NCBI RefSeq assembly: GCF_021887715.1
Contig: NZ_JAIQXX010000019.1
Coordinates: 1-52,006 of the forward strand
Length of the DNA stretch: 52,006 bases
From: Winogradskyella immobilis
Lineage (GTDB): Bacteria > Bacteroidota > Bacteroidia > Flavobacteriales > Flavobacteriaceae
Reading direction: 5' to 3'
The notes under the pieces were generated by a model. The model searched no databases and was not told the origin of the DNA. It was given only the letters and a program-made list of their open reading frames with translations. Position 1 is the first letter of the stretch; each line of letters opens with the position of its first letter. A program made the position numbers and the translations under genes. Positions 42,853-51,854 of this stretch are shown here, in pieces.

Positions 42853-43728
42853 TTAATTTCTATTTCGTTCAATAAATGTAATAATAGCTCTCGCAATATT
42901 TTTTTCTGTAGCCCTTTCAATACCTTCTAATCCTGGTGTAGAGTTCACTTCCATTAATAATGGGCCGCGATTAGATTGTAGCATGTCTACCCCACAAACA
43001 GGCAATCTTAAAGCACGAGCAGCTTTTATAGCTAATTTTAGCTCATCTTCAGAAAGTCGAATATAATCTGCCGAGCCTCCACGGTGTAAATTAGATCGAA
43101 ACTCACCTGCTTTTCCTTGACGTTTCATAGCGCCAATCACTTGCCCATCAACAACCAAAGCTCTTAAATCGGCACCTTTAGCTTCTTCAATATATTCTTG
43201 TACTAAAGCACGTGCTTGTAACCCATTAAAAGCTTCAAGTACAGATTCTGCAGCATTTTTAGACTCAGCTAAAACCACCCCAAGACCTTGTGTGCCTTCT
43301 AACAATTTAATAATTACAGGAGGTCCACCAACATGGCGTAATACTTCTTCTACATCTCTAGAATAATTAGTAAACACAGTTTTAGGCATACCAATCCCAG
43401 CTTTAGAAAGGCGTTGAAAACTTCTTAATTTATCTCTAGATCGTATAATGGCATCTGAGGTTACCGAAGTAAAAACATTCATCATTTCAAACTGGCGTAC
43501 AACGGCGCAACCAAAAAAAGTAACCGAAGCCCCAATTCTAGGGATTATAGCATCAACATAATCAAGGTAACGATCTTTATAATAGATGGTTGGTTTTTCT
43601 TTTTCAATAATGATATCGCACTTTAAAGGATCTATAACTTCTACTTCGTGTCCGCGTTCTTCACCTTCGTAAATAAGACGTCGTGTAGAATATAGATTTT
43701 CGTTTCTAGATAGAATGACAATATTCAT
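42853..43728 (-). CDS. rimK: RimK-family ATP-grasp glutamate ligase
   Basis: A 291-residue ATP-grasp ligase. [76 protein letters not shown] and [15 protein letters not shown] are the RimK sequence blocks. RimK adds glutamates to the C-terminus of ribosomal protein S6 in E. coli; relatives make other glutamyl peptides. The gene is divergent from uvrC, with an 88-bp shared promoter region. Confidence 0.93.
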   Translation of the reverse strand: MNIVILSRNENLYSTRRLIYEGEERGHEVEVIDPLKCDIIIEKEKPTIYYKDRYLDYVDAIIPRIGASVTFFGCAVVRQFEMMNVFTSVTSDAIIRSRDKLRSFQRLSKAGIGMPKTVFTNYSRDVEEVLRHVGGPPVIIKLLEGTQGLGVVLAESKNAAESVLEAFNGLQARALVQEYIEEAKGADLRALVVDGQVIGAMKRQGKAGEFRSNLHRGGSADYIRLSEDELKLAIKAARALRLPVCGVDMLQSNRGPLLMEVNSTPGLEGIERATEKNIARAIITFIERNRN

Positions 43729-43803
43729 AATTAAAAGGATGAGCTATTTTTAAGGCAAGATACTAAAAAAGGATTTCGGTTTTTACAATACTAGCAATTA
43801 AAC

Positions 43804-43811
43804 TACCTTTG
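43804..43811 (+). promoter_or_regulatory. predicted promoter core of uvrC
   Basis: TACCTTTG matches TAnnTTTG. It ends 5 bp before the uvrC ATG, predicting a leaderless or nearly leaderless message. On the other strand a TATCTTG at 43756-43762 may serve rimK. Confidence 0.45.
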
Positions 43812-43816
43812 ATTAT

Positions 43817-45610
43817 ATGTCAGAAACTGGTCTAGATATTCAAATTAAAACCTTACCGCATCAACCTGGAGTGTATCAGTATTTTGATGCGGACGAGAAA
43901 TTAATTTATGTAGGCAAAGCTAAAGACATAAAAAAACGAGTGAGTTCTTATTTTACTAAGCACCATGATTATGGTAAAACACGAGTTCTAGTAAAGAAAA
44001 TTGTTTCAGTAAAACATATTGTTGTAGATACAGAAACCGATGCGTTACTTCTAGAAAATAATTTGATTAAAAAATACCAGCCTAGGTACAATGTGTTATT
44101 AAAGGATGATAAATCTTATCCGTGGATTTGTGTAAAGAATGAACGTTTTCCTCGTGTGTTTTCTACACGACGTGTTATAAAAGATGGATCCGAATATTTT
44201 GGGCCATATACAAGTATGAAAACTGTAAAAACACTACTCGGTTTAATAAAAGGATTGTATCAGCTTAGAACTTGTAATTTTCATTTATCTGAAACTAAAG
44301 TAGAAGCAGGTAAATATAAAGTGTGTTTAGAGTATCATTTAGGAAATTGTAAAGGAGCGTGTGAAGGTTTAGAAACGGAAGCTGAATATCATAATAACGT
44401 AGCAGCAATACGAGAAATTCTGAAAGGAAATTTTAAAGATTCTTTACAGCAATTTAGAAAGCAGATGAAGACCTATGCAGAGCAAATGCAGTTTGAAGAC
44501 GCACAGAAAGTGAAAGAAAAATTAGAAATTTTAGAAAACTATCAATCTAAATCCACCATTATAAATCCTAAAATCAGTAATGTAGATGTATTTTCTATAG
44601 TTAGCGACGAAGGTTATGGTTACATTAATTTTCTTCAAATATCTTACGGTTCTATTATAAGATCGCACACCTTAGAATTAAAGAAAAAGTTAGATGAAAC
44701 AGATGAAGAATTATTAGCATTAGCTGTGACTGAAATTAGACAACGATTTCACTCTAACTCAAAAGAAGTGTATGTGCCGTTTGAAATTGATTTAGGTGAA
44801 AAAGTAAAGGTCACCATTCCTAAATTAGGAGATAAAAAAAATATTCTCGATTTATCTAAACGTAATGCTAAGTATTACCGTATGGATAAACTAAAGCAAA
44901 TAAAAATTGTAGATCCAGATCGGCATGCCAATCGTATTATGGCACAGATGAAATCAGATTTACGTTTATCTGAAGAACCTAGACATATTGAGTGTTTTGA
45001 TAACTCTAACATTCAAGGTACAAATCCTGTAGCAGCTTGTGTGGTATTTAAAAACGGAAAACCAAGTAAACGCGATTATAGACATTTTAATATAAAAACA
45101 GTAGAAGGTCCCGATGATTTTGCCTCAATGGAAGAAGTGGTGTATAGACGTTATAAACGGTTGTTAGATGAAGAGCAATCTTTACCTCAATTGATAATTA
45201 TTGATGGAGGAAAAGGCCAATTATCTTCGGCATTAAAAAGTTTAGATCAATTACAATTGAGAAATAAGATTGCAATTATTGGTATTGCAAAACGTTTAGA
45301 AGAATTATTCTATCCAGATGATCCAATTCCATTATATTTAGATAAAAAAAGCGAAACACTAAAAATTATACAGCAGTTACGTAATGAAGCACACCGTTTT
45401 GGGATTGAACATCATAGAAACCGAAGAAGTAAAAGTGCATTAACAACAGAATTAGAAAGTATCCCTGGAGTTGGTGAGCAAACAATAGTAGATCTTATGA
45501 AGGCGTTTAAATCTGTAAAACGAATTACAAATGCTAAATTAGACGAGTTAGAAGCCGTTGTTGGCGTGTCTAGAGCAAGTAAAGTATATCATTATTATCA
45601 TAAAATATAA
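43817..45610 (+). CDS. uvrC: excinuclease ABC subunit C
   Basis: A 597-residue dual-incision nuclease of nucleotide excision repair. The GIY-YIG nuclease domain is at about 12-95 (PHQPGVYQYFDADEKLIYVGKAKDIKKRV). Next are a UVR motif (about 205-240, FEDAQKVKEKLEILE) and the UvrC RNase-H-like domain (IECFDNSNIQGTNPVAACVVF, LIIIDGGKGQLSSA). A helix-hairpin-helix tail follows (ESIPGVGEQTIVDLMKAF). The length and order of domains are standard. Confidence 0.98.
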   Translation: MSETGLDIQIKTLPHQPGVYQYFDADEKLIYVGKAKDIKKRVSSYFTKHHDYGKTRVLVKKIVSVKHIVVDTETDALLLENNLIKKYQPRYNVLLKDDKSYPWICVKNERFPRVFSTRRVIKDGSEYFGPYTSMKTVKTLLGLIKGLYQLRTCNFHLSETKVEAGKYKVCLEYHLGNCKGACEGLETEAEYHNNVAAIREILKGNFKDSLQQFRKQMKTYAEQMQFEDAQKVKEKLEILENYQSKSTIINPKISNVDVFSIVSDEGYGYINFLQISYGSIIRSHTLELKKKLDETDEELLALAVTEIRQRFHSNSKEVYVPFEIDLGEKVKVTIPKLGDKKNILDLSKRNAKYYRMDKLKQIKIVDPDRHANRIMAQMKSDLRLSEEPRHIECFDNSNIQGTNPVAACVVFKNGKPSKRDYRHFNIKTVEGPDDFASMEEVVYRRYKRLLDEEQSLPQLIIIDGGKGQLSSALKSLDQLQLRNKIAIIGIAKRLEELFYPDDPIPLYLDKKSETLKIIQQLRNEAHRFGIEHHRNRRSKSALTTELESIPGVGEQTIVDLMKAFKSVKRITNAKLDELEAVVGVSRASKVYHYYHKI

Positions 45611-45627
45611 CGATATAATTTTAAAAC

Positions 45628-45658
45628 GACCTGCAAGGTTTCAAAAACCTTGTAGGTC
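45628..45658. repeat. ACCTTGTAGGT-family palindrome between uvrC and the patatin gene
   Basis: GACCTGCAAGGTTT (45628-45641) pairs with AAACCTTGTAGGTC (45645-45658) apart from one mismatch. It is the simplest, single-hairpin form of the family. Confidence 0.85.
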
Positions 45659-45673
45659 TAATTAAATTAACAA

Positions 45674-47908
45674 ATGAAAACCCTAAGTTTAATTATTATA
45701 CTATTTGTATTCGGCACTCTAAATGCTCAAAGAGAGACGCTTAATCAAGAACCAAAAGTAGGCTTGGTATTAAGTGGAGGAGGAGCTAAAGGCTTTGCGC
45801 ATATTGGAACATTAAAAGTTATAGATAGTTTAGGGATTAAAGTTGATTATGTTGCCGGAACAAGTATGGGCGCTATTATTGGTTCTTTGTATGCTTCAGG
45901 CTATTCAGGAAAACAGCTAGATTCTTTGTTTAAAATTGTAGATTTTGATACGTTGATAAACGATAAATTTGAGCGTAAATCTAAATCCTTATTTGAGCGC
46001 AAAAATTCCGAAAAGTATGCCTTAGGATTACCTTTCGATAATTTTAAAATACAATTACCTTCAGGATTATCTCGTGGTCAAAAAGTGTATAATATGCTTT
46101 ATAAGCTAATGCTTCCGGTAAATCATATTACAAACTTTGAAGATTTACCAATTCCGTTTTTTTGCATAGCAACTAATATTGAAACGGGTCAGCCTGTTAT
46201 TTTAGATCAAGGAAATTTAGCGCATGCAGTTGCTGCTAGTGGTGCTTTTCCATCGTTATTTCAACCGGTGAATATAGGAGATCATATTTATATTGATGGA
46301 GGTGTAACTAATAATTATCCTATTGAAGAGCTTAAAGCAAAAGGGGTAGATGTTATTATTGGTGTCGATGTACAAGACGATTTAAAAGATAGAGAAGCTT
46401 TAAAATCAGCACCAGATATTTTAGTTCAGATTAATAATTTCAGAACTATTGAAGCCATGAAAAGCAAAAGGCAAATGACGGATATCTACATAAAACCAGA
46501 CATTACTAACTTTACGGTCATTTCTTTTGGTGAAGGAAAAGATATTATAAAAAATGGAGAGGCAGCAGCATATCAACAACTAAATGCATTAGTCGATCTT
46601 AAACAAAAACAAAAAGGATTTTATAAACGACCAAAAACAAAAATGCCTGATAGTGTTCGTTTAAACAGTATTAAATTAAAAGGCAATAAGCGTTATACAA
46701 GATCTTACATATTAGGGAAATTGAAACTTAGAGGTAATGAGAAAGTAAGTTTTAAAACCATAGAGAAAGGAATTGATAATTTAGTAGCAACAAATAATTT
46801 TGAAACCTTTAGGTATCAACTTATAAAAAATGAAACAGGGAACACTTATGATTTAGTAGCAGATATAAACGAATCCGAAGCACAAACATTTTTAAAAGTC
46901 GGAGCACATTATGACGACCTCTACAATAGTGGCGCGCTTTTAAATGTCTCTAGAAAACGATTGTTATTTAAAAATGATATAGCATCTTTTGATGTTGTTT
47001 TAGGAGATAATTTTAGATACGATTTCGATTATTTTATCGATAAGGGGTTTTACATCAGTATAGGAGTTAAGTCCAGATTCAATCAGTTTGATCGTCGTAT
47101 AGATGCTGACCTTTTGTTAGATGAAGATGATCCATTAATACTAGCAGGTCTCAATAGAGTAGATATAGAATATCAAGATCAAACCAATCAAATTTATTTG
47201 CAAACGTTGCTAGCAAAAGAGTTTGCTTTAAGTCTCGGAGCAGAACATAAACGTCTTAAAATTGCATCAGAAACTTTAATTGGACCTGAAGAAGACGAAG
47301 ACCTTATTTTTGAAAACACGGACTATTTAAGCTTATTTGGAAATTTAAAAATTGACACCTATGATAATCGTTATTTTCCAAAAAATGGCTTCTTTTTTAA
47401 TGGAGATGTTCATTTTTATATAGGAGCATCAGGCTTTAATCAAGAGTTTGATAATTATTCTATAGCAAAAGCAGATATAGGTTATGCATTTAGCCTTAAT
47501 GAAAAAATAGCGTTTAATATAGAAACGTTTGGAGGTTTTCAATTAGGTGACCGATCTACCAATTCTTTAAATTTTACATTAGGAGGTTATGGCAATAATT
47601 TTGTCAATAATATCTCTTCGTTTTATGGTTATGATTATTTGTCTTTGATAGGGAATAGTTTTGTAAAAGCCAATTTTAATATGGATTACGAAATCGTAAA
47701 AAAACATCATATTATGCTTTCTGCTAATTATGCCAATATAGAAGACAATATTTTTGATACTACAGAATGGTTTTCAGAGCCAGATTTTAGCGGTTATGCC
47801 TTAGGATATTCTATAGAAACATTTTTAGGACCTCTAGAAGGAAAGTTTACATGGTCACCAGAAACAGGAGACAGTTTTTGGTATTTTAATGTAGGATTTT
47901 GGTTTTGA
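45674..47908 (+). CDS. patatin-like phospholipase with Omp85-type barrel
   Basis: A 744-residue envelope protein. The signal peptide ends LNAQ (1-19). The patatin lipase domain (about 28-310) has the oxyanion motif SGGGAKG (34-40), nucleophile S64 in GTSMG and D208 in IDGG. A POTRA-like domain follows (about 330-415: RLNSIKLKGNKRYTRSYILGKL). The C-terminal beta-barrel (about 425-744) ends YFNVGFWF. This is the PlpD/type Vd arrangement, although in many Bacteroidota proteins the lipase stays attached. Probable outer-membrane lipase. Confidence 0.93.
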   Translation: MKTLSLIIILFVFGTLNAQRETLNQEPKVGLVLSGGGAKGFAHIGTLKVIDSLGIKVDYVAGTSMGAIIGSLYASGYSGKQLDSLFKIVDFDTLINDKFERKSKSLFERKNSEKYALGLPFDNFKIQLPSGLSRGQKVYNMLYKLMLPVNHITNFEDLPIPFFCIATNIETGQPVILDQGNLAHAVAASGAFPSLFQPVNIGDHIYIDGGVTNNYPIEELKAKGVDVIIGVDVQDDLKDREALKSAPDILVQINNFRTIEAMKSKRQMTDIYIKPDITNFTVISFGEGKDIIKNGEAAAYQQLNALVDLKQKQKGFYKRPKTKMPDSVRLNSIKLKGNKRYTRSYILGKLKLRGNEKVSFKTIEKGIDNLVATNNFETFRYQLIKNETGNTYDLVADINESEAQTFLKVGAHYDDLYNSGALLNVSRKRLLFKNDIASFDVVLGDNFRYDFDYFIDKGFYISIGVKSRFNQFDRRIDADLLLDEDDPLILAGLNRVDIEYQDQTNQIYLQTLLAKEFALSLGAEHKRLKIASETLIGPEEDEDLIFENTDYLSLFGNLKIDTYDNRYFPKNGFFFNGDVHFYIGASGFNQEFDNYSIAKADIGYAFSLNEKIAFNIETFGGFQLGDRSTNSLNFTLGGYGNNFVNNISSFYGYDYLSLIGNSFVKANFNMDYEIVKKHHIMLSANYANIEDNIFDTTEWFSEPDFSGYALGYSIETFLGPLEGKFTWSPETGDSFWYFNVGFWF

Positions 47909-47935
47909 CAAATTCAAATTTTAAATGAATTTGTC
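47907..47935. terminator. hairpin between convergent patatin and TonB genes
   Basis: GACAAATTCA (47907-47916) and TGAATTTGTC (47926-47935) are perfect complements overlapping the patatin stop codon. It abuts the TCGA-type repeat that follows. Confidence 0.6.
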
Positions 47936-47960
47936 ATATCGAGCGTAGTCGAGATATCTT
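47932..47960. repeat. TCGA-type repeat cassette with GTCAT ... ATCTT ends
   Basis: TGTCAT, then ATCGAGCGTAGTCGAGAT, then ATCTT. It shows that the TCGA hairpin type shares its outer ends with the elements at 10251, 11945 and 17511. It stops 1 bp before the next stop codon. Confidence 0.78.
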
Positions 47961-47961
47961 A

Positions 47962-50655
47962 TTACAACTTATAACTCAACTTCAATAGAATAATCCGTGG
48001 CAAAATAAAGGTCCTATTATCACTAATTAAAAAAGCATTAAACGAACTCTGTTGTCTAAAACGTACATCAAATAGGTTAGTAGCATTAAGCTCAAAACCC
48101 CAAGGACTATCTTCTTTTTGGTAAAATAAAGAGAGGTTTGCAGTATCAAAAGTATTTCTAACATTTGCTCCTTCATTATTAAATACATCTAAAGCATAAT
48201 CCGCTTTTAGTACAACATCTTTAAAAAAACGATATTCTAGATTGGTAAATAAACGGTCATTCTCAAAACGATTAATGGTATTTACTGATCTGAAACTATT
48301 AAAATCTTTAGTATAACCGACTTCTAGATTTGGTGCTTTTTTAAATAAGGTTTCTACTTTTAGTGTCCCTGATGTAGTTTTTGAGATGTTAAGATTGGTC
48401 TCATTATTTAAGATCTGAAAAAAATCACTGTAACTAAAACGTCCTTGTACCGTGTAACGAAATTTGTTTACTTTTTTAGTTAAACGTCCATTAAAACTTA
48501 TATTCTGCTCAGGTTCTTCAAATAAAATGGGAGTACTAAATTGTTCTATGCCATCTAATTGTGTTACATTTTTAAAGCTTTTAGCACGTCTATTATAACT
48601 AGTACTAAGATTAAAATTAAGCCCTCTATACAAGCTAAATTTATAATAACTTAACGAGAAGTTGTGCGACAATTGATTCTCTAAAGCCGTATTACCTCTA
48701 AATACACGATTAAAACTAGAAAGTATAAAATTATTAGCCAAGCGATCTATACTAGAAAAACTCGCATTAACACGATATCTAAAATTTAGTTTTTCAGAAT
48801 TATTGAATTCTGTTTTGCTCGTAAACTGAGGTAAAAATAAGGCCTTGCTATTTGAAAAACGCTCGTTAAACTGTTGGGTATCCCAATTGTAATAATGAAA
48901 ATACCCCGCAGGTTTAAATTCAGTTTTACCAATCTGAAATTTATATTCTATCCCTGCAAAAGCATTAAAAAAATTATAGCTAAAATCATTACCAAAACCC
49001 GCAGAATTAAAATTGTTAATACTGCCATTACTTAATTGTTGCGCATCCGATGAGAAAAAATTACTAGCTAAAGTATTTACACCGATACTGGTATAGATAT
49101 GGTTAAAATTACCAACAGTCCAATAATCTTTAGCTACAGCGTTAAATGTATGTGAATTCACTGTTTTGGTTTGTAGTATGTTAAAAATAGTATCGTCTTC
49201 TAAAGGAATAAGTCCTTGTAAAATTTGTTGATTAGTGATCCAATTAGTTATAGGCTCATCGTTTTGGTAATTATGGGTGGCTTCTAAAGTCCCTGTATGC
49301 TTTTTAGTGAGTTTAGCGGTAATCCGTAACTCTTGCTTTAAATTAATATTAGTCACATCGGTAATGGTAGCAATACTATTATTAAAATTTGGGTTTATAG
49401 TATTTATTAAACCATTATTATCGTTATTTGTCGCTTTTACAGAGCTATTAAACCCTATATCTACACTGTTGTTAGGGTCATAATCTATAGTTAATTTGCC
49501 AATGGTGAAAAATGTATTAAGACTATTGGTTGTGGATCGGGTTTCGGTAAAAGTGTTGTTAGTATTTAAAAAGGTATTTAAGGCACTACGTTCTGTGCCT
49601 GTTTTTGAGTTAGAGGTAATGACATAACTGCTAATGTCGAGTTTATTATTAATAGACTGTCTTATATTAAACGCCCCAAATTGGTTGGTATTAGCAGTGA
49701 AATCTCTATTGTTTAAAAATTGTGCAAAATCACTATTAAACAAATTAAAATAACTACCAGTATCATTTAATAAACGGTTAGTACCTCCTTCAAATTCTAA
49801 ATAGTCCGTAAAAACAAAACTTTTAATCCCAGTGTTATTAAGATCTCCAATAAAATTCAGGTTGGTTTTTGGGCTATAATAAAATAAGTTTGGGTGTATA
49901 AGATACCGCTCTTCTATACCTACGCCAACTTCTATATCCCCAAAAGCAAATTGCTTCTTGTCTTCTTTTAATTTTATATTTAGGGCTAAATCTTCTGTAT
50001 CTTGTAGCCCTTTTAGTAAAGGTACATCGTTATAATTATCTAAGACCTGTATTTTATCAACGGCATCAGCGGGGATATTATTTACAGCCAATTTACTATT
50101 TCCCGTAAAAAATACTTTACCTTCTACTAAAACTTTGGTTACACGCCTCCCTTGAGAAAACACATTGCCTTCACGGTCTACTTCTATACCAGGTAGTTTT
50201 TTTAAAATCTCTCTTAACTTACGTTCATTACCTGTAGCAAAGGCATCTACGGCATAGGTAATGGTATCTTTTTTTATAGAAACAGGTGGGGTATAATTAA
50301 GCTCAATAGTTTCTAGTTGGTCTATATTTTCTTTAAGTACAAAGTGTTTAGTAATGGATTGCTTTTTATCTGTCGTGGTTATTGTGTCTTTTTGTGAAAC
50401 AAAGCCTAAATAGCTTACCGTAATCTCATAAGTTTGATTTTGTTCTAACCCTAATTTATAGCTGCCATTCTTCTCAGTAACCGCAAAACGTACACTTTCA
50501 TTATCATTTTGAGGTATAGCCAATACATTAGCATAAACTAATGGGTTTTTTAAGGTATCTGTAACTTTACCAGATATTACGATTTGCTGAGCATTTGCGA
50601 AAGGCATTAGTGCTATAAAAAAAACAAATAGAATACAAAATAATTTGTTGCTCAT
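47962..50655 (-). CDS. TonB-dependent receptor-like outer-membrane protein (GLPGLI partner)
   Basis: An 897-residue protein. The signal peptide ends ANAQ (1-22). A carboxypeptidase-D-like beta-domain (about 25-110: ISGKVTDTLKNPLVYANVLAI) is followed by a plug-like region (ATGNERKLREILKKLPGIEVDREGNVFSQGRRVTKVLVEGKVFF, then IPADAVDKIQVLDNYNDVPLLKG). A long barrel rich in aromatic and Asn residues ends LLKLSYKL. This is the receptor type regularly encoded with GLPGLI proteins. It starts 23 bp after the GLPGLI stop. The ligand is unknown. Confidence 0.9.
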   Translation of the reverse strand: MSNKLFCILFVFFIALMPFANAQQIVISGKVTDTLKNPLVYANVLAIPQNDNESVRFAVTEKNGSYKLGLEQNQTYEITVSYLGFVSQKDTITTTDKKQSITKHFVLKENIDQLETIELNYTPPVSIKKDTITYAVDAFATGNERKLREILKKLPGIEVDREGNVFSQGRRVTKVLVEGKVFFTGNSKLAVNNIPADAVDKIQVLDNYNDVPLLKGLQDTEDLALNIKLKEDKKQFAFGDIEVGVGIEERYLIHPNLFYYSPKTNLNFIGDLNNTGIKSFVFTDYLEFEGGTNRLLNDTGSYFNLFNSDFAQFLNNRDFTANTNQFGAFNIRQSINNKLDISSYVITSNSKTGTERSALNTFLNTNNTFTETRSTTNSLNTFFTIGKLTIDYDPNNSVDIGFNSSVKATNNDNNGLINTINPNFNNSIATITDVTNINLKQELRITAKLTKKHTGTLEATHNYQNDEPITNWITNQQILQGLIPLEDDTIFNILQTKTVNSHTFNAVAKDYWTVGNFNHIYTSIGVNTLASNFFSSDAQQLSNGSINNFNSAGFGNDFSYNFFNAFAGIEYKFQIGKTEFKPAGYFHYYNWDTQQFNERFSNSKALFLPQFTSKTEFNNSEKLNFRYRVNASFSSIDRLANNFILSSFNRVFRGNTALENQLSHNFSLSYYKFSLYRGLNFNLSTSYNRRAKSFKNVTQLDGIEQFSTPILFEEPEQNISFNGRLTKKVNKFRYTVQGRFSYSDFFQILNNETNLNISKTTSGTLKVETLFKKAPNLEVGYTKDFNSFRSVNTINRFENDRLFTNLEYRFFKDVVLKADYALDVFNNEGANVRNTFDTANLSLFYQKEDSPWGFELNATNLFDVRFRQQSSFNAFLISDNRTFILPRIILLKLSYKL

Positions 50656-50678
50656 AAACGTATTAATACGGATTGAGA

Positions 50679-51398
50679 TTAATTTTTACTTCTAGTAAAT
50701 TTTCGATCTCCAAATCTATCTTTGAACTCTTTTAGTAGCATTTCTTCAAATTCTTTATATGAAATAAGTTTACCTTTTGTAGGTTTTGAGATTTTATTTT
50801 TAGAATTTAATTCTATTTTATTGGCTATAAAATAAACTCCTCCGTTTTGTGCTTCTAATACCAAACCAGGAAGGCCATAATAATCTACAGGACCGTAAGG
50901 AATAGATATTTCAGGAGCAAACCAAGCGGTAATATATTGAACAAATTCTTTTTGTCTCATGGGGTTATAACCTTTATGTATAGCAGTGGCCTTATAACAT
51001 TTATATCCACTTATAATTTTGTGTTCTTTTGTAATTTTCCATTTATATGGGTTAGTTTCTTTTTTAATTAAAAATTGTATACCATTACGTTCTCTTTGGT
51101 GGAGGTCGTAAGATTCATTTTTATTAGTATAATACACACCATCACCACCTCCACGTTTTGCAAACCGTGAATTAGATTTTTGAATATCATTTGTTAAACT
51201 CTTTTCTAAAAAGAATTCAGATTCATTCTCGTCAATCAATAATTTATAAGATAACCCTTTAAGTTGACTAGGGGAGTTATTGGTCTTATCTGTTATTGCT
51301 TTTAATGCTTTGTAATAGGTTACGGTTATACTTTTTCTCTGCGAATACCCGTTTAAATTTGTTAACAGAAGGATTAAAACAAATAAGGTGTGTTTCAT
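50679..51398 (-). CDS. GLPGLI-family protein
   Basis: A 239-residue secreted protein. The signal peptide ends NGYSQ (1-20). The family-defining motif GLPGL is at 175-179 in GPVDYYGLPGLVLEAQNGG, preceded by the conserved WKITKEHKIISGYKCYKATA and ITAWFAPEISIPYGP. GLPGLI proteins are limited to Bacteroidota and have no proven function. Their genes usually sit next to a TonB-type receptor, as here. Confidence 0.93.
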   Translation of the reverse strand: MKHTLFVLILLLTNLNGYSQRKSITVTYYKALKAITDKTNNSPSQLKGLSYKLLIDENESEFFLEKSLTNDIQKSNSRFAKRGGGDGVYYTNKNESYDLHQRERNGIQFLIKKETNPYKWKITKEHKIISGYKCYKATAIHKGYNPMRQKEFVQYITAWFAPEISIPYGPVDYYGLPGLVLEAQNGGVYFIANKIELNSKNKISKPTKGKLISYKEFEEMLLKEFKDRFGDRKFTRSKN

Positions 51399-51443
51399 TA
51401 GAATACGCTTTTAATTTAAAAATTATTTTTAGCCTATAGTAGG

Positions 51444-51482
51444 AACCAGTAAAATTTTAGTTATATGCAAATTTTACTGGTT
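51444..51482. terminator. hairpin between the small secreted peptide and GLPGLI genes
   Basis: AACCAGTAAAATTT (51444-51457) and AAATTTTACTGGTT (51469-51482) are perfect 14-bp complements. It follows the peptide gene on the minus strand, so it may terminate or attenuate transcription into GLPGLI. The T-run is on the plus-strand side only. Confidence 0.55.
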
Positions 51483-51501
51483 TTATATAAATCTAAATCT
51501 A

Positions 51502-51738
51502 TCAATTAATAATTAAAGGTTCACCAACATTTCCATTATTTTCTTCACAAAGATCATAATACCAAAGATAAGCTTCGAATGCATCTTCAAAATTATATTC
51601 TCCAAAAACTTCTTCTTCTGCTAGAAGCGAATTCCAAGCGTAATCACCACAATCATCTACTAGGATAAGATTTGATGCATTAATTGAACTAGACATAAAT
51701 AATACCACTGCTATTACAGCAAAAACTCTTTTTTTCAT
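51502..51738 (-). CDS. small acidic secreted peptide with two cysteines
   Basis: A 78-residue protein. The signal peptide has a KKR start and a hydrophobic core (about 1-22, ending INAS). The mature part of about 56 residues is strongly acidic and aromatic, with EEEVFGEYNFEDAFEAYLWY in the middle. C30 and C64 could form a disulfide. I recognise no family. It has its own leader carrying an inverted repeat (GATCTAT/ATAGATC, 51754-51775). Four AAGAAGTC copies lie upstream. It lies 103 bp before the GLPGLI gene on the same strand. Confidence 0.65.
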   Translation of the reverse strand: MKKRVFAVIAVVLFMSSSINASNLILVDDCGDYAWNSLLAEEEVFGEYNFEDAFEAYLWYYDLCEENNGNVGEPLIIN

Positions 51739-51796
51739 AATTTTAAAATTTAAGATCTATATTTTGAAATAGATCGGTTAATAAACATTTTAGTTT

Positions 51797-51854
51797 AAGA
51801 AGTCTTTTAAATTATAAGAAGTCAAAATTGTCAAGAAGTCATTTTTAAGAAGTC
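51797..51854. repeat. four direct AAGAAGTC repeats upstream of the small peptide gene
   Basis: Copies at 51797-51804, 51816-51823, 51833-51840 and 51847-51854; an inverted copy GACTTCTT is at 51949-51956. The spacing is 19, 17 and 14 bp. The rest of 51739-52006 is AT-rich with a terminal run of 12 A; no gene was seen. Confidence 0.7.
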
